A stretch of DNA of 64,000 bases from Emergomyces orientalis (GCA_002110485.1 MOWL01000005.1:248001-312000), one strand, 5' to 3'. Shown: positions 34,905-46,277, numbered from the stretch's first letter. Translations and numbers: made by a program. Notes: a model not told the origin generated them from the letters alone.

Positions 34905-37900
34905 ATGGCAGAAGCTTTTGCTGCGGTTGGAGCAGCGTCCTCCATTGTTCAACTTATCGATTTTGCCGCAAAGATTACCTCCCGCCTCTACACCTTTCTC
35001 AGTGATTCGAACGACTCACCAGAGACATTCTGTGATATCAAGCTAGAGTTGCCATTCTTTATAGAGGTGCTACAAGAAACTAAGTCCCGTTTAGATCTTG
35101 AGCTTTACACCCCTTCGGCGGTAGCTGCCATTCAATGCCTGGTTGACGAATGTACCTCGCTGATGGTAATGCTCGAGGATAGGCTTGCAAAATCCGTCCC
35201 TCAAAAGACTGACTCCAAAATGGCAAGAGGTCGGAAAGCTGTATATGGAGTTACCCATGAGAAGGTAATTCTTGCGATGAACTCAAAGCTTTCAGAATAC
35301 ACCAAGAAGCTTATGCTTTATCAAGGTGCTACTTCCCCACGCCTTCTTGAAAGAACCGTGAAATCCATTGAGAGGTTTCTTGAAGACCGTTCGCCCTTGG
35401 GACCTTTGCCTATGGCCACTTCTTCACCTGAGAATGAAACACAGAAAGATGCCAAAATTGCGCGGAGAAAAAATAGAGCGACGCATTCTAGTCAATACCG
35501 ATTCTCATCCAGTATCAACCTTTCCCGCATAGGTCTTCTCTGGGCCGTTCATATTTCGTTAAACTTTTCATGGGAACGCCGAAGTTACACCTTATGCCCT
35601 TCTCTAGAGGTACAAAGGCTCGTAAAACGTACCTCTCCTGGGTTCGAAATTTTCTGGAAATGTGATGATCATTATATGGAATTGTCAGATGGACTTGTGA
35701 AGTTGAGGCGACTTTTCCAAGACGGACGGGCCTCTCCCTTTGACGCTGACCCTGACGGGAAGACTTGGTTAGAGGTATTGAACCATCCGTTGTCCGCCAC
35801 GTTATATGGACGTTGCTAATCTTTTGGTCTAGTTATTAGTAGATTTTAGAGGTGTGGGGAATGCCAAAGTACGACGGGAGTTCCTAAAAGTATTGAATGA
35901 ATGGAACGCGCCAATAAGTGCTAGTATACCGTATGTCTAATTGCCCCTAGTTGCCTTCCGCGGCCTAATTAGTTCCTATTTTTGCATCTAGGATACAGTC
36001 GATATGCTACCCCGAGGAAAACTGCGTTCTGCCAAATCCAGAGGGGCTGGGCGCCTTAAGCACGAATTTGCTGATAGAAGAAAGCGATGATGCTGCAATT
36101 TTGCTGGATATTTTATCACAAGATAATCCAAAGGGGCGCATATGGGGGGGCTACGAACGATCCTGTGACCCCTTTTATCTGGATTTAATACGGAAATTCT
36201 CCAAACATACTTATGGTAAGTTTCTCAGCTATCCAACGCTGTTCGTACCTAGTTTAATGGCGACATTGTGACAGGGCTCTGGAACCAAACCCCGCTTATG
36301 GATGCTATTTTATGTGGCACCGCTGCTGATACTGTCAGCTGCATTGAGCGCAAAGTGCCCCTTGATAGTAGAAACTCATTCGGGCAGACAGCAATGCATC
36401 TGGCGGTATTAAGACCAAGTGACCTGCAGCGCCTGATTCAAGCCGGTGCCGACGTCGATATCAAAGATAATGCCGGCACAACTCCTTTGTGTTATGCTAT
36501 ATGTTATGGTTGTACAGAATCTATGATGCTTCTCCTTGAAGCCGGGGCGAACCCATTCTCAACTGATGAATCAGAGAGTCAGGTCAGCAAGTGTTTGAAA
36601 TTCGCATGCTGCACAGAGCACTGTGAGGTGGTCAAAACCTTTTTCTCACATATGCGGACATCAAAGCGTTTCCCGGAGAAAGTTTTAAATGACGTGGCTG
36701 ATTCTTATGTTGCCAATTGGTTGGAAACTATTGGGCCCAGCGACAAATTTCCACCGCCGTCAGGCTTAAGAGTTCTGCTTGAATCAGGGATCAGCCCAAA
36801 CGTAACAAGCAAATCCGGGTTAACACTTCTTCATTGCGCCGCTGGTGGGCATGAAGTGCAAGCTCTGTTTCGCGCTGGATTCACGAAGGTGGACCAATTT
36901 GATTATCTAGGTAACAGTCCCCTGATGAATGCATTCCACTTAAATGGTTCATATAGTCAGCCAGACAGCATATATAAAACTATTCTTGCCCAAGGAGTCG
37001 ACGTCAACCTACGAAATACCCAGGGAATTTCAGCGATGCACATTATATGTGAAAAGATAGGCAGTTCTCATCCAAAGCACCCAGACGACTTAGTGAGCCT
37101 AAATACGTTGTCCATGAACTTCGAAAGGGCTGCGATATGTTTATCTCACGGTGCAGACACATTGGCCCATGATAATTGCCAATGTCCCTGTTCAGTAAAT
37201 GGTTGTTCGCCAACTACATTTCTTCTACGTGGACTACTGGATAATGATTGGTGGGGGTATCTATTGGCATTAGAGTGGCTGTTGATGTTAAAGGAGTATC
37301 GAAGCATAAACGTCGCAGAGGCGGCTTTAACCGATTTAGTACGGGTGGTACAATTCACTTCGTTCGGTATGACACACATATGCTGTGGGGCAACAATGTT
37401 CGGAGTCTTATACGGCCCTCGCTTTTGGCGAAACGAGATCAATGAAATTTTGGATGAGGAAAAACATCTTATACAGAAACTTGAAGAATCCATGCTTTCC
37501 TACGAAAAAAGACTAGATCGCTCAATCGAAGCCAGCTGGGTTTACGTACTATCTTTGCTCCACTCAAATTCCAAACCAACTTCAGAGGAATGGAGCGTTG
37601 GAACATGGGAACGGTCCACCTCGCAATGCTTTACATGTCAATCGACCACTCCATGGGAATCCCCTACTGAACCCATGAGTTGTTGGGCTCGCCAACTGGT
37701 TGCTTACCCGTCATACTGCTTTGTCGATAAATCGTGTGACAAGTTCCGAGTAGCTATGCAATTCCCCGAATGTACGTTAAAGCCTATCGAACTTTACTCA
37801 AAGTGGGTTGAATATGTTTTCGAACATAAGGAAGAATTCGAGTTCCCAAAGCCATTAGACGCGGAATGGCTCGAAACTAGACGATATTGGGCCGCTCAAC

Positions 37901-38001
37901 AAGCGAAGGCTCTTGAAGTTGCGGAGCAAAGTGAAGAGAATGGTCGGTTTGAAGTATTGTATGAAGATCCCCCCACTGCACCCCTGGAAAATGAAGATTA
38001 A
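34905..38001 (+). CDS. STAND-type N-terminal domain plus ankyrin repeats
   Basis: Exons 34905-35774, 35833-35930, 35992-36215 and 36275-38001 join in frame with GT-AG introns of about 58-61 bp, giving 972 residues. The N-terminus (MAEAFAAVGAASSIVQLIDFAAKI, about residues 1-110) matches the helical domain found at the front of fungal NLR/STAND proteins (NACHT_N, SesA or HeLo-like type). A linker follows with LRRLFQDGRASPFDADPDGK. Ankyrin repeats start near residue 430 (NSFGQTAMHLAVL; GTTPLCYAICYG; SGLTLLHCAAGG; GISAMHIICEK). A cysteine-rich CQCPCSVNGC lies at about 697-706 and leads into a conserved C-terminal region. No NACHT or NB-ARC P-loop is visible between the two halves, so it is not a complete NLR. 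NLR relatives in fungi act in non-self recognition and regulated cell death; whether this one does is inference. Confidence 0.82.
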
Positions 38002-40288
38002 TGACACTTTGTTGGTTAAAACATTCTGATTTTAAGAGGAGGTTCTGGTTGGGATTGTTGGGAAGTTATAATTTGAAATCCAATTCATTGATTGTTGAGG
38101 ATATTAAAGTCAAACCTCCAACTCGGTTTCCTGGGAAGAGAGATGAGAGTCAGCGATGGGCAACAACAGCCAAGGGCTTGATAATAAATCCAATACCCCT
38201 TTCTAAACTGCTTACATACCCTTTGCGTAAACCTGTTCCATTCAGTGAACTCTCCTGCTTGAGCATTTATTTTGAGCTAAATGGTAAACTAAGGCCCACC
38301 CCGCCACCAGCATTTTGCAGTTCAACAACGCACCTCGCCTATCTACCCCCCTAATAACCTCCAAGACATACATTAGGAAATTACTTGAGGGAGCGTGCTT
38401 TACAATATGCACGCAATGTTCACCAGCGCCAATGCCAGACAAAGCTGCACTTTCACCCCAAGGAAATTCGATCATTGGTATATATAAAAGTCGAATCCAA
38501 TGGAGAGGTGTCTTCCATCCGCCAGCTGCGGGTACTCTTCGAGATATGATCCTGGATATACTGAGTAGAGGGGTCAATTATCTAAGCTGGCGACCTGCAA
38601 GATGCCCAATTCTCGTCCGTGGATATTCAAGGATATTCACACAAAACCACGCTGAACCAGAATATGAATTCGCAGATAAAGGTAGAATTTTGAGACAATA
38701 ACACCGCCAATATGTGACCATAACCGTGATAGCTACGGCCCGCTCATCATACGACGCTCGACGGGATGATAGTGAATATACATTTAGTCCTAAGAATTAT
38801 AATATATTGGCTAAGAGTTGAACGCGTGGGTATCTGACCTTCTTGGGCCCTGGTTTCTCCAATCTCGTAGCCAATTGAAACGCAACCAAAGAAACAACAC
38901 CGTTATGAAGAAACAGAAAGACAGCTGTCTACTTTAGATAAATACAAAATATATTTGGTTTAGGGACATGAAGCCTTAGTTATAAAAAGGGAATATGTGC
39001 GGGTGGGTAGTTTGAGCATTAGAGGGAGGATGAGGAAGTCGGTACCTCTCGAGATGGGTGGGGAGAAACAAGAAAGGAAGAAAGCAACACGCTATACAAC
39101 TATATTTGGTAGATACACGTGTTTGTTTGGCAACAGTTACAGGAGAGGGGGGAAGATGGCTGTGGAAACCCAATGGGACACATCAGATTAAACTATGAGA
39201 GAAAGAAAATAAAATAAAAAAGGGAAAAACGCAGTTGGTATATAACAGATAGGCGGATATGTTGATAGAAAGATTGGATACTTGTGGAAACTACCCACGT
39301 AGGTAGAGAGGAAGGCGATTAAATCAAAGCATAAAACATACATTAAAATTTGTTAATCCTAATGCAATAGCTGGTTGAAAAAATGTTGGGTGAGGGAGGA
39401 AATAAAATGTGAGGGGGAGTTGGACGGAGTGATGGGACTGGGGAATCGTTGCTTCTTGGTCTTGTACTTTCCTTTCGCTCTCGTCTATTGTGTCGATGGG
39501 CTGATTCTGCATTTATTCAATGGGTCGAACTCACGAGATCTGGTATGGCTCAGGTGTTTGTAAGGCGAGGAAGAGAGGTATTAGGGGATATTGAAAAGAA
39601 GGGTCTCAGAGACTTAGGATTTTCAGAGAAAGCGCAATGAAAATGAAACGAAACCAATATGCAAAGAAAATAGGGAGGAGAAGGACAAAACTAAAGGCAA
39701 ATAGGTATTGTAAATGGGATAAACTGAAGTAAGATTAAACAGATGAGAAGACAAGGGCGAGAAAATAAATGGTGGTGTGTTGTTGTATTGCATTGCACAT
39801 TGCGCCGACCTTGCGAGGGGGAAAAGGGGTTGATATAATGTCTCCATCCATGTGCAATGTCCAGGTATATGAAGCGCTGCGGAAACATGAATAAAGAGGC
39901 GTATAGGAATGGAATGATGGTTTGAGAGGCAGCGGGAGGGTAAAATAAATAGAACAATAAAAAATAAAAATAAAGCCACGCACCAAATGGGACTGACAAC
40001 TCGAGGAGACAGAATACACAGGCAGATAGAGGTAGATAAACAATGAAAAACGGGGGAGGGCATAAAGGTGGAAGATCTGAAAGAGGTGAAGAGAGAAGGA
40101 AAAGAGATTAGAAAAAAGAAAAAAGGAAATGGCGATTACAGCAAAAGTATATCTAAAATGAGGCAACTTTCAAGCGTTCTCGACGGATACAAACACACAG
40201 CACATTTATGAAAGGCTCGTTCATTCTTATACAAAATGGTCCCTCCACGCTCCACAAAATCGTAGCATTCCCCAAAGAATCTCTCAGC
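38002..40288. other. Convergent spacer between ankyrin gene and KAR9
   Basis: One open frame at 38315-38701 (128 codons) has ordinary composition but no family I recognise. Frames on the minus strand at 39623-40166 are T-rich and not convincing. The A-rich stretch at 39600-40130 probably includes the long KAR9 3' UTR. Confidence 0.5.
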
Positions 40289-43200
40289 TTACTTCCAGGG
40301 CGGTCTTTCATCCACACCCCTAGAAGACAGCTCCACACTATCCCTCCCTGACCTCGTTGCACGTGGCTGTGGCAGCATACTTATACGTCTGCCAGAATGG
40401 CCTAGTGCCGTTCCAGGCCGGGTGGTGGTTTTTTTTGTGCCATTCTCACCGCCACCATTAGACAAGTTATTGAGCGCATTTGTCGATACTGCTCGCGCAC
40501 TTGGATGGCCAGCGTAGCTTTGTCGGCTGCGGGGCGCGTTAGATAGTGTAGGAGGGGGGCCGGGAAAGGCGGATGACGAATCCTTGCGGAATTTGCTGTA
40601 AGGTGGCGGGTCGATGAGGCGGGAGCGTGTGGGCGTGGGTGAGGCAACGCCACGATCTGGGGCGGGCGAGGCGAGGCGGTTGCTAGTGAGTCGGCTTGAG
40701 GGGCGACGGGAAGAAGGGGCAGGAGACGCAGACGACTCGCGGCTGAGTGGGCTGGGGAGGGGGAGGCAGGAGCGGGAGTTTGTGGGGACGGTTAATTTGC
40801 GGTGTGGGGATAGCGTGGTTAACGAGAGGGGTTTGAAGTTGTGGCCGACTACGAGATCATTTGTATTAGCGCTACCGTTCCAGCGCGGTTTGTTAGAGGC
40901 AGGATTTGACTTTCCGAAGGAGTTTCGGGATCCTGGGCGTGGAGTGGAAGGTGTAGGGGATATTGTGGAGAATCGTGGGGATGGCGGTGATAGATGGCTC
41001 GAGCTCGAGGCGGTACGTGGGATGGAAGAGCGTCGTTGGGCGGATGCGGCTTGGGGTAGTCCGGAATAACGCTTTAATTTTGTTGCGGTGGCTTTTGTCG
41101 CGGTGTTACCAGTCGAGCTACCTCTTCTACTCGATCCGTTGATGCTTGATGCTACCCCGCCGTTGGTTCCATTAACGCTTGACATGACCACAGATGAAGC
41201 TGGGGAGCTATCAGGTGTACCAATGGCACTTCGAGTAGCAGGGCTGTCCAGCGTGACAATACTGGATATCGAATCCCGTAACTGCTGGCTCCTGGCAGTA
41301 TTGAGGTCCTCCAGCAGCGAATCCATAACGTTCATCCTGTCCTGCATCGTATCCGATCTTGTCTTCAAATCTGCGAGTAGTCGTATAATCTCCCCATTGA
41401 CCGTCAATCTATCGTTAATTCCTTTCTGTATAATTGCCAACACACGTTCGATGGCAGGGCCGTAGTGGACTTTTTTATTCTCAAAGTTCTCAATCCTCTT
41501 CGACAAGGCTGAGGAGCCGGCGTTGTGGAGCCCCGAATCAATTGCCTCCTGCAGTTTGTTGACACTGCGTTCAACAGATTCGCACATTTTATGTGCCTGT
41601 TTGCCAGCATTTCTAAAGACCAGAACCCATCTATCCTCTCCCAATTCCCGCCGTAATGCCTCCGCGTCAGTTCCCAACTTTTTGTATCCCTTTTCCAACC
41701 GTTTCCGTCGATCTTCCAATTCATCACAGGCACTCGGGAATATCTTATCCGCTCTGGACTGGAACATTGAAAGCCGCATAGGGAGGAAGTCCAGCGATGC
41801 CCGCAGCGGTTGCATCCGTGCAAACAAAGCTAGTAAATTCGAGTCATCCTGGGTATTTTGAACTGTCGGGGCCTCGAGTTGTGGGGGAGCACCGCCAAAA
41901 GCAGGGGCATGGTTAAATCGTGACGAGGATGGTGTGCTCCCATTAGCGGGGGACTCTTCGACAATGGTTTCTAACTCGTTGATATCAAGTCCATTGCTAG
42001 GCTCCGTCTCTGATTCCGTGACCATAGTTTTGTGTCTTTTCTCCTCCATCTCGAAAATCAATCGACTTAAATTATCCATTTCCATACCCACATCACCAAG
42101 AACGTTTGTCCACAGCTCCTCCCACTCCATAGCAAGTTCAACCTGCTCCTTGACACCTCTCAGCTGTGATCTGACACCCGTCCAATTCTTCAGCGTTGAT
42201 TCCACCTGAACAACGATAGCCTGGAGTTGCTCGGGCCCGACGTCTGAAATATCATCGCGTAGCTGTACCTCTTCGATAGCTTTGACATAAACATTCACCA
42301 GGCTCTCAAACTTTGTCACGGCCTTGTCGACATCTTCCAATCCTTCTCTGCCGCCAGCAGCCGCCCATTCAACATCATCCTCGGCGTCCAGCCCACCCAA
42401 GACATCCGAAGCTTTATTTATCCATTGTTGTATTTGGCTCGCGGCTCCCGACAATGCTCGCACAGCAGCAGGGGCGGTAGCGATGGCTTTAATGCTCGCT
42501 TCGAGAGATGCGGGCTGGGGTAAACTGATGGAAGTTAATTGGGATAGTTGGTTGCTAAACGAGGCTCTGGAAAAGGAGTAAATAGATTCAGTGCGAGAAA
42601 GGCCAAGAGGATTAAAGTACGACTCCACATTGGTACTCGAGCCATTAGCTGGCTCTGGGGGAGAGTCCTTTGGCGGTGGAGGAGGGGCACCGTCTTCGGA
42701 CTGCGTGCTTGAGCGAAGATACTTTTCTAAGTCTGTTGGGCCCGTGGATGAATTGGTGCCTGAACCATGGGAAGTTTCTGTGTCCAGCACCGTGGTTTGT
42801 ACTCCCTGCACAGTCGACATATCTGTTAATGTTTCTCCCTCTTGAGCAGTCGACAACGACTCAGATGGATCTGAGACCCTGACGTCCGCTTCGGGGGTGG
42901 TAGTATCCGTTATAGTATAGTCTTCCTTCAGCCTCCCTAATTCCAGCTCGCTGGGGGAGGAGGCCGTCTCCGGCGTCAGCAATACGCGGCGTCCACCACT
43001 CCAGGCTCGACCGCGTCGTAGTACTTTAATTGAAAGGTCCTTGTGTGCACTGTCTAGCTCCTTAAGATGGTTTTCGGGGATCCTACCAATCGCACTTCGA
43101 CTCCGCGTCAGTGCTGGCGGTGTAAGCTTGGACGAGCCGTCCAGCAGCTTAACTCTGGCCGCTAGGCCGGGAGAGAGGCGGCGTAGGAAGGAGGAGTGTT

Positions 43201-43954
43201 GTTTCTGCGCCCCAGGAGATGGGGAAAGGGATTGATTTCTGGGAGAAATGGTGTTGGATTTGATATTGTTGTTGTCAGCGGAAGATGGCGAAGGCGTAGG
43301 TATAGGAGTAGGGGATGTAGGTGAGATTGCCGTCGATGTTGTGTCGGGCCAGGAGGGGAGAGACTGTGCAACTTGGCCGGTTGATCGGCGCGTGCTAGGC
43401 ACAGATATGGGGGATGTATTGGTCGTATTGGCTGTAGGGGTTGTAGCAGTAGTTGATGCCGTTGATGTCGATGCGGAAGCAGACTCAGAAGTAGAGGCAG
43501 AACGAGAAAAAATTGCGGGCATGGAGGCTGCCTGCTCGCCGTTAGTGGATGAGGCGGGAGACAGAGTGTGCTGCACCGCCGTGGATCGAGTGGACGAGGG
43601 CACTGTTGCTGGTGTTTGGGGTGTTTCTGCTGGGTCAGCCCCTATTGGTGTTGTTGGTGATGGCAGTGGTTGAGGTGGTGATCGTGGTGATCGTTGTAGT
43701 GTCGGTGGTGGATATTTAGTGGTGTTGCGGAAGAGGGTGGTGGTGCCTAGGGACAGCCGCAGACGAGAAGCGATATTATCACGGATGGTATAACGCAAAT
43801 TGGTTGCAACACTGTGGAGAATGCGCGAGGAGTGGACAGAGAGCGTGTCAGCTTGGCCATGGAATAATTGTTTTCTTCTTGTTTTCTTCTTAGGCGTGTG
43901 TTTAAGAATCTTGTTTTCGCGTTCATCTTGTCCATCGCGACAGTTTTGGGTCAT
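40289..43954 (-). CDS. KAR9: Kar9-type spindle-positioning protein
   Basis: This single 1221-residue frame fits the Kar9 family. The helical core (about residues 465-890) contains QLTSISLPQPASLEASIKA, AASQIQQWINKASDVLGGLD and later GPAIERVLAIIQKGINDRL, and is spectrin-like. The N-terminal third is Ser/Thr/Pro-rich and disordered. The C-terminal third is basic and Ser/Arg-rich, with RRSSIPRTAS at about residues 974-983; SxIP within it is the known EB1/Bim1-binding motif. Kar9 links astral microtubule plus ends to actin cables through Bim1 and Myo2 and positions the spindle. The true start is uncertain: the ORF begins at 43954, but the conserved part begins hundreds of residues in, so a downstream ATG (for example MPAIFSRSAS) is possible. 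The protein is longer than yeast Kar9. Confidence 0.85.
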   Translation of the reverse strand: MTQNCRDGQDERENKILKHTPKKKTRRKQLFHGQADTLSVHSSRILHSVATNLRYTIRDNIASRLRLSLGTTTLFRNTTKYPPPTLQRSPRSPPQPLPSPTTPIGADPAETPQTPATVPSSTRSTAVQHTLSPASSTNGEQAASMPAIFSRSASTSESASASTSTASTTATTPTANTTNTSPISVPSTRRSTGQVAQSLPSWPDTTSTAISPTSPTPIPTPSPSSADNNNIKSNTISPRNQSLSPSPGAQKQHSSFLRRLSPGLAARVKLLDGSSKLTPPALTRSRSAIGRIPENHLKELDSAHKDLSIKVLRRGRAWSGGRRVLLTPETASSPSELELGRLKEDYTITDTTTPEADVRVSDPSESLSTAQEGETLTDMSTVQGVQTTVLDTETSHGSGTNSSTGPTDLEKYLRSSTQSEDGAPPPPPKDSPPEPANGSSTNVESYFNPLGLSRTESIYSFSRASFSNQLSQLTSISLPQPASLEASIKAIATAPAAVRALSGAASQIQQWINKASDVLGGLDAEDDVEWAAAGGREGLEDVDKAVTKFESLVNVYVKAIEEVQLRDDISDVGPEQLQAIVVQVESTLKNWTGVRSQLRGVKEQVELAMEWEELWTNVLGDVGMEMDNLSRLIFEMEEKRHKTMVTESETEPSNGLDINELETIVEESPANGSTPSSSRFNHAPAFGGAPPQLEAPTVQNTQDDSNLLALFARMQPLRASLDFLPMRLSMFQSRADKIFPSACDELEDRRKRLEKGYKKLGTDAEALRRELGEDRWVLVFRNAGKQAHKMCESVERSVNKLQEAIDSGLHNAGSSALSKRIENFENKKVHYGPAIERVLAIIQKGINDRLTVNGEIIRLLADLKTRSDTMQDRMNVMDSLLEDLNTARSQQLRDSISSIVTLDSPATRSAIGTPDSSPASSVVMSSVNGTNGGVASSINGSSRRGSSTGNTATKATATKLKRYSGLPQAASAQRRSSIPRTASSSSHLSPPSPRFSTISPTPSTPRPGSRNSFGKSNPASNKPRWNGSANTNDLVVGHNFKPLSLTTLSPHRKLTVPTNSRSCLPLPSPLSRESSASPAPSSRRPSSRLTSNRLASPAPDRGVASPTPTRSRLIDPPPYSKFRKDSSSAFPGPPPTLSNAPRSRQSYAGHPSARAVSTNALNNLSNGGGENGTKKTTTRPGTALGHSGRRISMLPQPRATRSGRDSVELSSRGVDERPPWK

Positions 43955-44687
43955 TTACTATAAATATCAAATCAACCCCTGGATATGGGACAAACTCAAA
44001 TATTTACATATAAAAGTCAAATATTGTCTTCGAATTGGAGGAAAAGCATAGATATATTCATTCATCTACATATTTAAATTTATACACAAATTTGCAGGTT
44101 CACACACACACACATATATATATATTCGTCTGGAAACCAGGCATTTATGTATCTACATTATGCTAAGGCAACATACCTGGACACAGCGAAAGCCGCTAAA
44201 ACAGGGTTTGACAGCAGCAACACATGGGTGATACTGAGCATTTCATGGGTGTATGCATATTTCACATATTTCTTCGCTTAGTCTATGTATGTATATTATA
44301 TAACAGGCGGGGTTCCGTAAGGGTTCTACTCCCTCCAATAGATATATACGACTTATATTTCCGGGAGTTGTGGGAGAGGGGAGGTTTGGCACCGGTGGAA
44401 GTGAAAGATCACACGCAGACGCACACATGTAGCAATCCATCAGGAAGCTTACAGCGTTGCAGCAGCAAAGTGTGGGAGAAATTAAAGAAGAGGAAAAAAA
44501 TACGTATATGTAAGAGGAAGGACAAAAGGGTATCAAATGAGAAGACACCTGTGGAGACACAAACGTGGTACCAGTAAAACGTCATGGATCTCGTCAAAAA
44601 GGGGGGGAAAAAGGATAAGAAAAGAGAGAAAAGAAATGCTGGCGCCGCGTTTTTCCTTCCGCTAGCCTTTACTTGCTTGCTATATTA
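43955..44687. promoter_or_regulatory. Spacer upstream of KAR9, downstream of the 529-residue gene
   Basis: Both flanking genes read on the minus strand, so this 733 bp should be the KAR9 promoter and the 3' flank of the other gene. A CA/TA dinucleotide run lies around 44101-44125. No gene is supported. Confidence 0.6.
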
Positions 44688-46277
44688 TTATAATGCGTCA
44701 ATCCCAAGTCCTGGTCCTGCTGCAGTCCCTGGGTCCACTGGGGACACCGTTTCTAGGGGTCGTCTTGTAGTGTGGGGGCCTTTCTCCTTCCAATCGCGCA
44801 CCAATTCTTCTCGAACACCTTTACACCAGGTCATCAGCGCTGTGTCGAACTTTTTCCATGCCTCATCGTCCTCGCCATTGACCACTGCCATCACATCCAT
44901 CTCAAGCTTGATCTCCCACCGGATCTCGGCCGCTTTGATCCAATACCGGAGGTTATCTGCCAGTCGATACGGTTTGGCAACATCTTCATGGTACGATTTA
45001 ATCTCACCAAATTGTCGGTGCGAGAGTTTGACGGCCTCGTTGTGGAATCTGATCAGGTCCCTGCCGTCCTTTAGACGTTCGAGGAGAGGTGTTGGATGCG
45101 GATTTGTCTCCACGGGGTCCCAGGCTGGTAGTGGTCGATTACTTGTCTCCAGACATTGGAGGAATGCTCCCGCTTGCTCGCGTTCTCTACCATCCCATTC
45201 CCCATTAGCCCAGATGAAGCTCGACCGCCTCTGCATTTCTATCTCCTCGAGTTTCCGCTCCTCATCAAGCATTTCCCCCACCCCGGTAATCCACGCCAGA
45301 ATAGTTGACCGTTCTTCATCCCTCAACCCGCCCGCAAAATTTCTCGTAGCCCATTTCTTCAAAACCTCCAAAATCTGCAGTAACTCCTCCCGTATCTTCC
45401 GTTCACTCTTAATCGTAGCCAAGCGGACCGGACTCTCATGCGTCGTGTAGTATATCTTCGCCGCACGGATAGCAAGCGTAACCATATCCAAAATATGCAT
45501 GCCCTCAATCTCATGCCATCCCCGCGGAGACTTGGCTGCCGAAGGCGTCTCCGACGTGGCCTCATCTTCTGGTTCTGACAGGCCATCCGGTGAGCGATCT
45601 CTCGGTTTCGGCGACAGTAATTGCGGAGTCAATTGTTCTTTTGCGGCGGTTAAGACGAACCGCGCCTTGGCCAACGCAGTCTGCAATTCCCTCCTCAACG
45701 ACTCCAAGTCCGGAGGAGGAGGTATATAGTGGTTGCGGATACTATACGTGCTGACCGTCGGCGGCAACATGACAGGTTCATTCTCATCCCACCCGTCATC
45801 TCCCAGGTCATCACAACCACCGCCCATATCATCAATGGGGCTCTCGACGAAATCCTCACCCAGCTGCGGCTGTTGCGTCAACATCAGCTTGGGAATATCC
45901 AGCTGTTGCTGCTGCTGCTGCTCGCCCTTCTTCTTGTTCGCCTTGGCAAACTGTGCGCCTTTGCCATCCAGCAAACCCGTTCTCGCGAAGTAATACTGCA
46001 GATGTGCGATACTGCCTAGGCTCATGACGCTCTCGCGGTTCTTTGCGGATTCGGCGAATACCACGCCCTGGGGTCGTATGTAGCCCCGTCTGCGTGAGGA
46101 GGTGGACACGGACGATTTCGCATCTCCGGAGAAGTTGGAGACGGAGGAGACGGTGGAAAAAGTGCGGTCGGGCGAAGGGCAGGAGGAGATGGCTGGGGTG
46201 GGCGAGAGAGAAGGGGAGCGGGAAGGGTTTCGAGTGTCTACGGTTGGATAGGATGCCTGGTCGCCTTGGTAGGCCAT
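44688..46277 (-). CDS. Conserved fungal protein of unknown function
   Basis: An uninterrupted 529-residue frame with the look of a conserved Pezizomycotina protein. A disordered Ser/Pro N-terminus leads to GYIRPQGVVFAESAKNRESV followed by MSLGSIAHLQYYFARTGLLD (about residues 65-105), the most motif-like part. A Gln run (QQQQQQ, CTG repeat on the plus strand) and an acidic stretch follow. From about residue 260 the protein is helical, with HEIEGMHILDMVTLAIRAAK, then a Trp-rich segment around LAWITGVGEMLDEERKLEE and WANGEWDGRE. The C-terminus carries KPYRLADNLRYWIKAAEIRW. I recognise no named domain, signal peptide or membrane segment. It shares an upstream region of about 1 kb with the divergent acylphosphatase gene. 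Function cannot be stated. Confidence 0.75.
   Translation of the reverse strand: MAYQGDQASYPTVDTRNPSRSPSLSPTPAISSCPSPDRTFSTVSSVSNFSGDAKSSVSTSSRRRGYIRPQGVVFAESAKNRESVMSLGSIAHLQYYFARTGLLDGKGAQFAKANKKKGEQQQQQQLDIPKLMLTQQPQLGEDFVESPIDDMGGGCDDLGDDGWDENEPVMLPPTVSTYSIRNHYIPPPPDLESLRRELQTALAKARFVLTAAKEQLTPQLLSPKPRDRSPDGLSEPEDEATSETPSAAKSPRGWHEIEGMHILDMVTLAIRAAKIYYTTHESPVRLATIKSERKIREELLQILEVLKKWATRNFAGGLRDEERSTILAWITGVGEMLDEERKLEEIEMQRRSSFIWANGEWDGREREQAGAFLQCLETSNRPLPAWDPVETNPHPTPLLERLKDGRDLIRFHNEAVKLSHRQFGEIKSYHEDVAKPYRLADNLRYWIKAAEIRWEIKLEMDVMAVVNGEDDEAWKKFDTALMTWCKGVREELVRDWKEKGPHTTRRPLETVSPVDPGTAAGPGLGIDAL
45903..45923. repeat. CTG triplet repeat coding for Gln run
   Basis: Seven near-perfect CTG/TTG/CTC triplets on the plus strand encode a glutamine run in the minus-strand gene. 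Confidence 0.9.

Noticed and set aside
38315..38701. A 128-codon plus-strand frame after the ankyrin gene
   Set aside because: Could be a small gene, but nothing in it is recognisable and no supporting exon was found.
39623..40166. Overlapping hydrophobic frames on the minus strand
   Set aside because: Their Phe/Leu/Ser richness comes from an A-rich spacer; three frames overlap the same stretch and none shows a motif.
43248..43673. A 141-codon plus-strand frame rich in Val, Asp and Gly
   Set aside because: Antisense to the Ser/Thr/Pro-rich N-terminus of KAR9; composition is explained by that.
44584..45450. A 288-codon plus-strand frame
   Set aside because: Antisense to the conserved 529-residue gene, with no domain of its own.
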